Below are positions 8,849 through 16,781 of a stretch of 64,000 nt of DNA, in pieces. The translations under genes and the position numbers were made by a program. The DNA lies in the NCBI GenBank assembly GCA_021325095.1, contig JAJPHV010000001.1, forward strand, positions 1-64,000, given 5' to 3'. This stretch comes from Chloroflexota bacterium (GTDB lineage: Bacteria > Chloroflexota > Anaerolineae > Aggregatilineales > UBA2796). The notes beneath the pieces were generated by a model. It saw only the letters and a program-made list of their open reading frames with translations, was not told where the DNA came from and searched no databases. Every line of letters starts with the position of its first letter. Position 1 is the stretch's first letter.

Positions 8849-9244
8849 ATGGATAACGAAATCAATGTACAGGAACTAGCGACCCAACTCCGAGCTAAAC
8901 GGGGTAAGCGTGGACTTCGGGAAGTCGCTCAAGAAATCGGAGAAGTGAGTGCATCAACGCTGTCTCGTATTGAAAAGGGGAAAATTCCCGACTTAGACAC
9001 GTTTGTTCGGATATGTCGCTGGTTGGGTGTTCAAATGGAAACGTTTATAATAGGGAGTACATTAGACACAGAACACAAAAGTATGTCTGCTGAAATAGAG
9101 GATCCCCCAGGCCAGCAGACAATTACGGTTCATCTTCGTGCTGAACGGACACTCGATCCCAAGACGGCAAAGGCATTAGCGAAATTGATCCAATTAGCCT
9201 ACGAAGCTATTGAACGTGACGAAATAGTAGGAGATGAAGAGTGA
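8849..9244 (+). CDS. XRE-family helix-turn-helix regulator
   Basis: A 131-residue protein with an XRE fold at about residues 7-60 (LREVAQEIGEVSASTLSRIEKGK). The C-terminal half has no recognised domain. The ATG at 8849 follows GGAGAGGAAGG; the longer open frame from 8591 runs back through the Ub-like gene and is rejected. The next gene, an ImmA/IrrE peptidase, starts nine bases after the stop. XRE repressors paired with such peptidases are commonly relieved by cleavage. It probably controls its own promoter and the divergent Ub-like operon. Confidence 0.85.
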   Translation: MDNEINVQELATQLRAKRGKRGLREVAQEIGEVSASTLSRIEKGKIPDLDTFVRICRWLGVQMETFIIGSTLDTEHKSMSAEIEDPPGQQTITVHLRAERTLDPKTAKALAKLIQLAYEAIERDEIVGDEE

Positions 9245-9253
9245 GGAATTACT

Positions 9254-9829
9254 TTGAGGCGCGGATTTAAGGCACATGCAGCACGGGAGGCGAACTCGCT
9301 ACGAGCTGCCTTATCTATTTCAATGTCCATGCCTCTAACGGGCATTCAACTTTCAAAGCACTTAAATGTGAAGGTGAGTTCAGCCAATCAAATCACGCAA
9401 ATACCCGACGAAATCAGACAGCAACTTTGGAAAGCCGACAACGAGAGTTGGTCAGCATTCACTATTTCGCATCCAACAAAAGGAAAATGCGTCTTTTACA
9501 ACCCAACCCATTCTCGTGGTCGGCATGAGAGTAACGTCTTACATGAGATGTCACACCTGATTTGTGGTCATCCGCCGTCGAAATTTATTAGCTTTGAAAA
9601 CTGTGATTTTTCGCTTCGGACATGCCACCCTGAACAAGAACAAGAGGCTGATTGGCTATGTGGTTGTTTGAAACTCCCACGCGAAAGCCTTCTATGGGCA
9701 TTACACAAAGGCATGACAAATCAAGAAATCGCAGCCCACTTTGTAACGAGCCTCGACATGGTTCAATTCCGTCGTAATGTCACCGGAGTTGATAAACAAC
9801 TCAACCGAGGAAGAAAAACAAGAAAGTAA
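9254..9829 (+). CDS. ImmA/IrrE-family metallopeptidase
   Basis: A 191-residue protein with the zinc site HEMSHLICGH (HExxH plus a later His) at about residues 97-106 and a downstream acidic run EQEQEADWLCG that supplies the third ligand, as in ImmA/IrrE. Family members cleave a partner XRE repressor after stress. It begins with TTG, preceded by GAGG, nine bases behind the XRE gene, and ends at a terminator hairpin (9883-9915). The pair therefore forms one transcription unit. Confidence 0.86.
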   Translation: MRRGFKAHAAREANSLRAALSISMSMPLTGIQLSKHLNVKVSSANQITQIPDEIRQQLWKADNESWSAFTISHPTKGKCVFYNPTHSRGRHESNVLHEMSHLICGHPPSKFISFENCDFSLRTCHPEQEQEADWLCGCLKLPRESLLWALHKGMTNQEIAAHFVTSLDMVQFRRNVTGVDKQLNRGRKTRK

Positions 9830-9882
9830 AAATTACTCATCTCCAAAAGCCAGCTACGACTGAGTGACTATTTTTCTGTACT

Positions 9883-9915
9883 AAGCCCCTATGTTTTAAC
9901 AGCGGGGGCTTTTTC
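9883..9915 (+). terminator. Rho-independent terminator after the XRE-ImmA unit
   Basis: Inverted arms AAGCCCC (9883-9889) and GGGGCTT (9905-9911) are followed by a run of T. It lies about 55 bases after the peptidase stop. Confidence 0.8.
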
Positions 9916-10027
9916 GTGATGTGGATCCCGTTTCCTATCTTGCCCAAAGTCACATTAAAGAGATCAACCATTTTCTCCAATTGACGCCACATAAGTGTTG
10001 AGACAAAAATGTTTTTACACCACTTAT

Positions 10028-10678
10028 ATGTCACCCGAATCAATTATTTCCGCTTTCCTCTCAGCTATTGTCAAATCAGAGTTTCTCCAACAAGCACTCG
10101 CCAGTATTGTCGATAGGTGGCGCACATCTAAATTTAAGGGTGCTTATGATGTGCATACTTTTAACGCCACCTTTGAGCTTTTGGACAAAAAAGGGCATCG
10201 GGCAACCTACACCAAACGGGCAAAGGTGAGATTTTTGCAGAACCTCGTTTTTGCGATTCAAGATCAGGCTTGGGGAGACGGTAACATTTTTGCTGAGTAC
10301 CACTGTACGCCCGGAGTTCCGGTTGACAGATACCAAGAGGGCTATCGTCAATACGTCGTTATCTCCCTTCGCCGGAACTACCAGAAGGGAGACGTGCAAG
10401 AGCTAGTTACTGAGCGCACTATCGAAGACGGCTTTCTCGGTACGAATGAGACATTCCAGATTCAAGTCGATTACCCGACGAAAGAGCTATCCACAACCAT
10501 TATTTTCCCTAAAGGTAGATATCCAAAAAGCATAGCCATTGTCGAAAACAACCTAAAACTCTCGCATCAGCTAGGAAAAGACCACGAGACCCGTTTACCT
10601 GATGGGCGGGTTTCCTATACGTGGTGGGTCAAGAGACCACGCTTATTTGAGGGTTATATTTTCAAATGGGAGTGGTAA
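10028..10678 (+). CDS. Hypothetical protein in the defence island
   Basis: The protein has 216 residues with a hydrophobic or amphipathic N-terminal helix (IISAFLSAIVKSEFLQQAL), a beta-rich middle with many aromatic residues, and a C-terminus ending EGYIFKWEW. No family recognised. The ATG at 10028 is the first that starts the hydrophobic helix; an upstream TTG at 9995 is possible. It stands alone between a terminator and an oppositely oriented small membrane gene. Confidence 0.55.
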   Translation: MSPESIISAFLSAIVKSEFLQQALASIVDRWRTSKFKGAYDVHTFNATFELLDKKGHRATYTKRAKVRFLQNLVFAIQDQAWGDGNIFAEYHCTPGVPVDRYQEGYRQYVVISLRRNYQKGDVQELVTERTIEDGFLGTNETFQIQVDYPTKELSTTIIFPKGRYPKSIAIVENNLKLSHQLGKDHETRLPDGRVSYTWWVKRPRLFEGYIFKWEW

Positions 10679-10735
10679 CTTGCCTTACTCAAATGACATA
10701 GTGGACTACGGGCTTCCTGAAACGCCTTTAGCCGG

Positions 10736-10963
10736 TCAAAAATCCTGCTCTGCCTCTCCCTCAGTAGATTCCTGCTGTTTGCGACTCTGAACATAGCTTT
10801 TGTAGTCTGCCCAACTGTCAATCCTCATCCAGCCGAGGATCATATACAAGGTGAACACAATCGAAATCAGGATTGCCCACTTATAAAACACGAAGCCGGA
10901 CAGGAAAATCACCATACCACCAGCCTGAAACAGGCGGACAATCCACTCATCACGGCGCGACAT
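10736..10963 (-). CDS. Small two-helix membrane protein
   Basis: A 75-residue protein with two hydrophobic helices (GGMVIFLSGFVFY and AILISIVFTLYMIL) and a charged Glu-rich tail. The ATG at 10963 has a strong GGGAGAGGAAGGG site. The longer frame to 11185 has no such support. No family recognised. It is divergent from the XRE gene at 11221. Confidence 0.65.
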   Translation of the reverse strand: MSRRDEWIVRLFQAGGMVIFLSGFVFYKWAILISIVFTLYMILGWMRIDSWADYKSYVQSRKQQESTEGEAEQDF

Positions 10964-11220
10964 ACACCCTTCCTCTCCCCTAACGACTTCTTTCAAATGA
11001 AAATGGTAATTGAAAAGGCAGCAGATATGGCTGCTGCCCCCACTAATACAGACGGTCACAAGGGTTACTAACCGCCGCCGCCGTGTTCGAGAGCCATCTC
11101 CCACGCTCCTTTCAGACTCAGACGGACGGGCGCACCAAACAATGGCATTTTTAGAATGAGCATCCATTGTCAAAGTACAATACACAGTTTACAGCCGATT
11201 TTGTAGAATTGCAATAGATT

Positions 11221-11580
11221 ATGATACATATTCAGAATGAAGTCGTGGTGGATACAGCAGTCTTAGGTCAGCGTATCAGACAAGCCCGTGATAAAGCGGG
11301 CTTGTCACAAGAAGAATTTGCCAACGCAGTTGGTAAAGACCAACGAGCTATCTCAGAGTATGAGAGTGGGAAACGTAGGGTAGCTGCTACTGATCTAACC
11401 ATATTCGCCCGTGTACTAGAAGTACCTGTCGTGTACTTCTACGAAGGCACACCCGGAGATAACCCCCTCGATCAGGTTATGCTGCAAGAGTTCCACCAAC
11501 TCCCTACTGATGAAGCACGACACGCTGCCATTCAAGTTATTCGTGTCATTTCTAACCTATTCAAGAGCCATAGTTCTTGA
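11221..11580 (+). CDS. XRE-family regulator upstream of the Argonaute operon
   Basis: A 119-residue protein with an XRE helix-turn-helix at about residues 16-70 (LGQRIRQARDKAGLSQEEFA, then QRAISEYESGKR). The short C-terminal part may dimerise. It ends 109 bases before the Argonaute start, in the same direction, and is a candidate regulator of that operon. A separate promoter may lie in the gap (see 11649-11689). Confidence 0.82.
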   Translation: MIHIQNEVVVDTAVLGQRIRQARDKAGLSQEEFANAVGKDQRAISEYESGKRRVAATDLTIFARVLEVPVVYFYEGTPGDNPLDQVMLQEFHQLPTDEARHAAIQVIRVISNLFKSHSS

Positions 11581-11648
11581 TGCTCTTCAGTGTTTCAATA
11601 CGCCTATCTTATACTCTGTATCAACTGGTGGTTTTGGAACAAGTGTCC

Positions 11649-11689
11649 TATAATTATCAGACACAAACTTCATCTAGGTGGTACGTCCA
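11649..11689 (+). promoter_or_regulatory. -10 box and ribosome site that decide the Argonaute start
   Basis: TATAAT lies at 11649-11654 with only a poor -35 upstream. AGGTGG at 11676-11681 stands eight bases before GTG 11690. The alternative GTG at 11678 overlaps this ribosome site, so 11690 is the better start. Confidence 0.5.
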
Positions 11690-14011
11690 GTGAGCGCAAG
11701 TCTAGAACTCAATATCGCGCCAATTGTTTTTAGCAAAGAGCGTGCCATAGTTGGCACACTGCCATATACCGACAGCGAAGCGTATAAGCAGTTACGCAAC
11801 AAAAACTGGCGTACACATGCTTTCCGGTACGATAATGTCTCGGACACAATCTACAATATTCCTATTGTCTCTGGCGTTTCTCCGCTGGGAGAAAAGCGAG
11901 AAGTAGCTATCAATGAGCATCTGCTTCTCTTTGCCAGGGGTGTACAAAGAGCAATTTTGGTCTGGGTCGCCTCCAAAAATACGCGCATCCTTCAAGAATC
12001 CAAACAGCTTGTGTTTTGGGGGCAAACACAACAGGCGTTGTTACTCACACAGGCAGTTCAAAAAGTAGAGGAAACCTCTGTTGAAGGGCTAGAAGTCGCT
12101 GTTAAGTATGAAATTGATTGTCGTCTATTTCGTAAGCCTGACGGAACACCTTATTTGGGCATAGTGATAGATGTTGCGACCTCCAATCTTATTGAGATAC
12201 CTGCTTCTAGCCTACTTGAGAGGCGTTTTCCTCTTGTAGGTAAGTTTGTCTGTAAACGCAGAGACTTTGAACACGACTATTTACAACCTCGACTCGATAT
12301 TCTAGGGCGCGTGCAGTCGATTCAAGGCTCGAAGTTGATCTTAACTGATACCGAGTTCGCTCAAGAGGTTGAGGCAAAAGATGCCTTGCTTGAGCCAAGA
12401 ACGGAAAACTTAGAGGCTGTTCTCAAACACATCTACAAAGCAAAAAGTAATGCAATCCTTAGCGATTTGAAGGGCAAACGCACAAATCTTAGCACTGCCA
12501 GTGGCAAACGAAGCCTCATTCGCAAGACCGTTGAAACGCTGAATATCGGCAAACTAGAAGTGGCTGATGGCGTTCTGGTCAGCCTAGAAATGCCACTCAA
12601 ACCGCAGCATAACGCATTCCCTGAAATCATAAGTACAGATCGTCCCAGCCTTCTTTTTGGCGCTCAAGGACGCAGTTCAAGCCCATATCCTGACAGAGGA
12701 GTAACCACGTATGGCCCGTTCATGTACATGCTACACGAACGCAACACTCCACTAATTGTGGTCATCTGCGAGAAACGTGAACGCGGTCGCGTGGAGCAAT
12801 TTATTCAATCTATGCGATATGGGTTTGATGAAAAACTCTGGAACAATCCCAAGAAAACAAATCCGTTCCCTGATGGCTTGATCGGGAAGTACAAGCTACA
12901 GAAGGTGGACTTAGAGTATGAGGAGTGCGAAGATGCTTCGGCAGCTTCATATCAAGCTGCTGTGAAACGTGTCCTTGAGCGCACTTCTAAACTTCCTGAT
13001 CTAGCAATCATTCAAATAAGAAGTAACTTCCGACAGCTTCCAACACACAAAAACCCATATTTTGTGTCCAAAGCGGCATTTATGCTGGCTGGTGTCCCGA
13101 CACAAGACGTAACCATTGAGAACATGCAGAAGCAGGGCGAGGGTCTTGCCTATCTGCTGAATAATGTTGCCCTAGCCACCTATGCAAAACTAGATGGCAC
13201 ACCTTGGGTCATCGCTACACACCGCCCCTCAACGTATGAGTTGGTTGTAGGGCTTGGCTCAACGGAAGTTTCAAGTACGCGGGTAAGCCCTCGCAAACGT
13301 TATGTGGGTATCACAACCATGTTTCAAGGTGATGGTATGTACCTTGTCTGGGGCTTAACCCGCGAAGTTGAGTTTGAAGACTATGCTTCAGCGTTGCTAG
13401 AGAGCCTACGAGCAACAATACGTCATGTTCAATCGCAAAATGGATGGCAAGCGGGGGATAAAATCCGCCTTATTTGCCATGTATATAAGCGCCTAAAAGA
13501 TAGCGAAGTTGATGTTATCAAGACGCTTGTCCGGGAATTGATCGACAAGAGATTCGCGGTTGAGTTCGCATTTTTGGATGTCTCAGAACAACATATTTAT
13601 CACATTTTCGACAATGCACAGCAAGGTGTCCCCTATTGGGTAAACGGGCGCAAGTCAACCAAAGGAGCAGGTTTGCCAGAACGTGGACTATGCCTGCAAT
13701 TAGATGATCGGCGGGGTCTTTTGCACCTCACCGGGCCGGGGGATATAAAAACAGATATGCAGGGACTACCACAACCACTACTTGTTGAATTACATCCCGA
13801 TTCCGACTTTACCGACATGACGTATCTGCTGCGACAGATTTATCACTTTTCATTTATGTCGTGGCGCAGCTTTTTCCCTGCAACGCAGCCTGTCACAATT
13901 AAATACTCCCAACTAATTGCCAATATGCTTGGCAATCTCAATTTAGTGAACGGATGGGACAGCACTGTGTTATCGGTTGGCAGCCTTCGTGGGCGAAGGT
14001 GGTTCTTATGA
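11690..14011 (+). CDS. Long prokaryotic Argonaute, catalytically inactive (long-B type)
   Basis: A 773-residue pAgo with N, PAZ-like, MID and PIWI regions. The MID domain (about 351-501, counting from 11690) has the guide 5' end pocket order Y, K, Q, K (NPYFVSK, GVPTQ, TYAKLDG). PIWI follows, with the terminal PVTIKYSQLIANM that typifies the fold. The first catalytic Asp is Gly (LVVGLGSTEV), the second position lies in HVYKRLK, and the last position is not Asp. The DEDX site is therefore lost and the protein should bind guide and target without slicing. The stop overlaps the next start (ATGA), coupling it to a nuclease effector. Long-B pAgos with such partners act in abortive defence. Confidence 0.93.
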   Translation: MSASLELNIAPIVFSKERAIVGTLPYTDSEAYKQLRNKNWRTHAFRYDNVSDTIYNIPIVSGVSPLGEKREVAINEHLLLFARGVQRAILVWVASKNTRILQESKQLVFWGQTQQALLLTQAVQKVEETSVEGLEVAVKYEIDCRLFRKPDGTPYLGIVIDVATSNLIEIPASSLLERRFPLVGKFVCKRRDFEHDYLQPRLDILGRVQSIQGSKLILTDTEFAQEVEAKDALLEPRTENLEAVLKHIYKAKSNAILSDLKGKRTNLSTASGKRSLIRKTVETLNIGKLEVADGVLVSLEMPLKPQHNAFPEIISTDRPSLLFGAQGRSSSPYPDRGVTTYGPFMYMLHERNTPLIVVICEKRERGRVEQFIQSMRYGFDEKLWNNPKKTNPFPDGLIGKYKLQKVDLEYEECEDASAASYQAAVKRVLERTSKLPDLAIIQIRSNFRQLPTHKNPYFVSKAAFMLAGVPTQDVTIENMQKQGEGLAYLLNNVALATYAKLDGTPWVIATHRPSTYELVVGLGSTEVSSTRVSPRKRYVGITTMFQGDGMYLVWGLTREVEFEDYASALLESLRATIRHVQSQNGWQAGDKIRLICHVYKRLKDSEVDVIKTLVRELIDKRFAVEFAFLDVSEQHIYHIFDNAQQGVPYWVNGRKSTKGAGLPERGLCLQLDDRRGLLHLTGPGDIKTDMQGLPQPLLVELHPDSDFTDMTYLLRQIYHFSFMSWRSFFPATQPVTIKYSQLIANMLGNLNLVNGWDSTVLSVGSLRGRRWFL

Positions 14012-15261
14012 TAGGGCAGCAGTTACTCCACGAAAGAAAAGAGCAGTTATTTGAGTCACTCAAAAATGGCTTAAATGATAGTCGCCCTCACACATGCGCT
14101 TTTGTTATTCGTGTGTTATCCCCTCCACATCTACAACATCTTCAAGCGACGGGAATGGACTATTCAACGCCCATTGACCGTTCTCAATATGGCGGATACC
14201 CCGAAGTAGCCTCTTTAGGATTCTTGTTTGCAAGTAATCCTTCCGACTCTCAATTGTCTACGAGATTTCTTGACGGAATACAACGCCTTCAGACCCGTGA
14301 CACACAGATGAATAGACATTTTTTCTTGGACGACGTTGCGGTTTTGGGGGTTGCTGACGGGTTATCACTTCTCCCTGATGCGAAAGCTGAGAGAGCTTGG
14401 CTGCTGGACGGTATTGAGCGAACTACAACCCCCTCCCAATGGTCATCAAGAATGAGAAGTTTGGCGACAGATTTACTCGACAATCGAGGCAAATTGCGGG
14501 TTGGTATTTCTGACAGCGGCGTTGATGCGATTTCCCTTGAAATTGTTTTACGCCATATTTGGCGCACGCCATTCTCCGTAGTTGCTCATTTTTCAGAGGA
14601 TGTACTGCCTACTGCCCTTAAGCAGCTTCTTAGTGACGTACCACCTCAGTCAGAGGAGCTAGATCGTGTCGTCATCTGGTTAGAAGCGCTCGAATACATC
14701 GTTGGCATCTCTAGTCATCAACTTATTCCTACAATCTCTGATACGGCTCGGATTCTAGGGAGCGTAGAGCATTCTTTTAAGCGTTGGAAATGGGAAGAAA
14801 AGCCAAGACAGGGAGCAATATTTGCTTCTCAATGGCTTATCGACAACGAGTATGATGTTCAGTCCCTACTCTGGGCAGTTCTGTACCCTATTTATGGTTC
14901 GGAACTGGTAGATGAATCGTATCTTCCGAATTGGGGAAATACGCAACCACGTGCCGATCTTGGTATTCATAAGTTGAAGCTCATTATTGAAGTGAAGTTT
15001 TTGCGTGACTCGTCTGATTTTCAGAAGGTCGAAGGGGAAATTGGCAACGATTTGGGGCTGTATTTCAAAGATACAGAGCTTTTCGACAAGATGATTGTTT
15101 TTATTTACGACGATTGTGACAAACACCAGCCCCAAAAATACGACGGTTTGCGTAACGCGCTTCTAAAGCGAGATCGTATCGAAGATGTGATTATTGTTCG
15201 CAGACCCGGCATGTTGCCGTCTCGAGCCGAGAGAAGAATAACCAAAAGTCAAAGGAAATAG
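14008..15261 (+). CDS. pAgo-associated PD-(D/E)XK nuclease (bAgaN/BPAN type)
   Basis: The protein has 417 residues. The C-terminal 140 residues hold a restriction-endonuclease fold with D317, E328 and K330 (RADLGI, then IIEVKF), followed by a strand-rich end with FIYDDCD, resembling the AHJR-like nuclease group. The N-terminal two thirds are helical and unassigned; they may contact the Argonaute. The start at 14008 overlaps the pAgo stop and has GAAGGTGG upstream. The longer frame to 13954 lies inside pAgo coding sequence. It is expected to be unleashed by target-bound pAgo to degrade DNA indiscriminately. Confidence 0.87.
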   Translation: MIGQQLLHERKEQLFESLKNGLNDSRPHTCAFVIRVLSPPHLQHLQATGMDYSTPIDRSQYGGYPEVASLGFLFASNPSDSQLSTRFLDGIQRLQTRDTQMNRHFFLDDVAVLGVADGLSLLPDAKAERAWLLDGIERTTTPSQWSSRMRSLATDLLDNRGKLRVGISDSGVDAISLEIVLRHIWRTPFSVVAHFSEDVLPTALKQLLSDVPPQSEELDRVVIWLEALEYIVGISSHQLIPTISDTARILGSVEHSFKRWKWEEKPRQGAIFASQWLIDNEYDVQSLLWAVLYPIYGSELVDESYLPNWGNTQPRADLGIHKLKLIIEVKFLRDSSDFQKVEGEIGNDLGLYFKDTELFDKMIVFIYDDCDKHQPQKYDGLRNALLKRDRIEDVIIVRRPGMLPSRAERRITKSQRK

Positions 15262-15290
15262 AGTAACAATTCTAAGCTCGCCACAGCTTT

Positions 15291-16781
15291 TCACTTGGCC
15301 TCATCAAGAAACGCTCCAATGTCATTATCCGGTTGCAATGACAACCCTTCCGTCAACAGCACAAGCTCCCTTGAGGAGTGTCGGAGGGCAACACGTTCCT
15401 CAAGAACTTCCTCGGTTTCCCTCGTCACATACTCTCTCAATTCAGGGTCTTTGGGGATTGGCAGAACAATTTCCAGTAACCGTCGGCTGAGGGTGTCGAT
15501 GATGTCTCTGGTAAACTGCTTTGAACGAATTTGCCGTTTTACAATAGGTGTGTTCAGAAGGGCAAGCAAAAGGTATGGATCAATAACGTCAGTTTGCTCA
15601 ACCCGAAGTCGATCAATTCCTCCGCAATAAAGTATTTTTGTTTCGTTTGCCGTCACCATACAAGATGTACCAACAAGGTACGTCCCATCACTGACGATAA
15701 AAATGTCCTTTGCGACAACATCTTGTTTATTGTTCTCGTAGATTTCCTCACTTACACTCTGTTTGGGATCGCTTTTGAGTTCCCAGTTGGAAATGTCTGA
15801 AGTACGGATAAAGGGAATATCTCCCGTACCGTATGCCATTTTTCCAACCTCGATTCCACTCTCCCAACTCATAACCTTTTTGCGAATGAGCGAAGCCAAG
15901 TCAACCAACTCATGTGTACCAGCTAGTGCTGCCAAGTCGCTTTGCAAGATCGTGTCGTAGTATTTGGGTATCAAAACATTTGATCGAATACTGGATAAAC
16001 GTACTGAAAAGCCTAAATTTCCTCCACTCTGATCGACATCAGGGACATCTTGTATTCCATCATCTGTACTACGCAGTATGCCTTGTGCCACGAGGGGTAT
16101 TTTGCGGATTTTTTCTCGCAACCGCATCCGTTCTTCAAAAATGTCCCGTATGCCAGCTTCAATCTGATTAGCAAGCTCCCTATCTTTGGGTATGGGTAAA
16201 ACCAACTCTAAAATGCGATTGCCGATGGTATCTATAATATCAGCCGTGAATTGTTTAGAGCGGATTTGGCGCTTGACAATAGGAGTGTTCAACGCAGCAA
16301 AAAACAAGTAGGGAGAAATTGGGGCAGTCGGTTTCAGACGAATACGGTAAATATGTGATTGATACAGAAGCGGAAGATCATGCTCTGTAACAATACACGA
16401 CTGTCCAATCAGATAGGTTCCATCTTTGACAAAGAGAATATCCCCGCTTTTCACATCCTGTCGCGCACTATACTCTTCATAAATGGCTCTGCTTACGCCC
16501 TGTTTAGGATCAGTCTTGAGTTCCCAATTGGATATGTCAGACGTTCGGATAAACGGAATCGTGCCTGTGCCATATGCCATTTTGCCGATTTCGTGTCCAG
16601 TGGCAAGCTCTATATGTTTTTCTGTCACCAATTCTTGGATTGTATATAGACAATGTGTTTCTCGAAGCTGCTCAAGATCAACAGTTATATCTGGATCATA
16701 GTAGCGCGGCACATAGACGTTGCTCCGTATAGCTGATGCAGATAGCTTGAAACCAAGTCGATAGAGGTGATTGCCTACCAT
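15291..16781 (-). CDS. Specificity (S) subunit with two near-duplicate target domains
   Basis: The protein has 496 residues made of two halves (about 10-235 and 255-480). Each has a target recognition domain sharing GKMAYGTG-x-IPFIRTSDISNWEL and NTPIVKRQIRSKQFT, and a helical spacer follows each. Two alike domains suggest a near-symmetric bipartite site. The start overlaps the last codons of the methylase gene by seven bases, so the two are translated together. It is convergent with the nuclease gene at 15261, leaving only 29 bases between stops. Confidence 0.88.
   Translation of the reverse strand: MVGNHLYRLGFKLSASAIRSNVYVPRYYDPDITVDLEQLRETHCLYTIQELVTEKHIELATGHEIGKMAYGTGTIPFIRTSDISNWELKTDPKQGVSRAIYEEYSARQDVKSGDILFVKDGTYLIGQSCIVTEHDLPLLYQSHIYRIRLKPTAPISPYLFFAALNTPIVKRQIRSKQFTADIIDTIGNRILELVLPIPKDRELANQIEAGIRDIFEERMRLREKIRKIPLVAQGILRSTDDGIQDVPDVDQSGGNLGFSVRLSSIRSNVLIPKYYDTILQSDLAALAGTHELVDLASLIRKKVMSWESGIEVGKMAYGTGDIPFIRTSDISNWELKSDPKQSVSEEIYENNKQDVVAKDIFIVSDGTYLVGTSCMVTANETKILYCGGIDRLRVEQTDVIDPYLLLALLNTPIVKRQIRSKQFTRDIIDTLSRRLLEIVLPIPKDPELREYVTRETEEVLEERVALRHSSRELVLLTEGLSLQPDNDIGAFLDEAK

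Noticed and set aside
11000-11130. Possible tRNA on the - strand (CTCGAAC segment)
   Set aside because: No acceptor stem or anticodon arm can be drawn; it is intergenic sequence.
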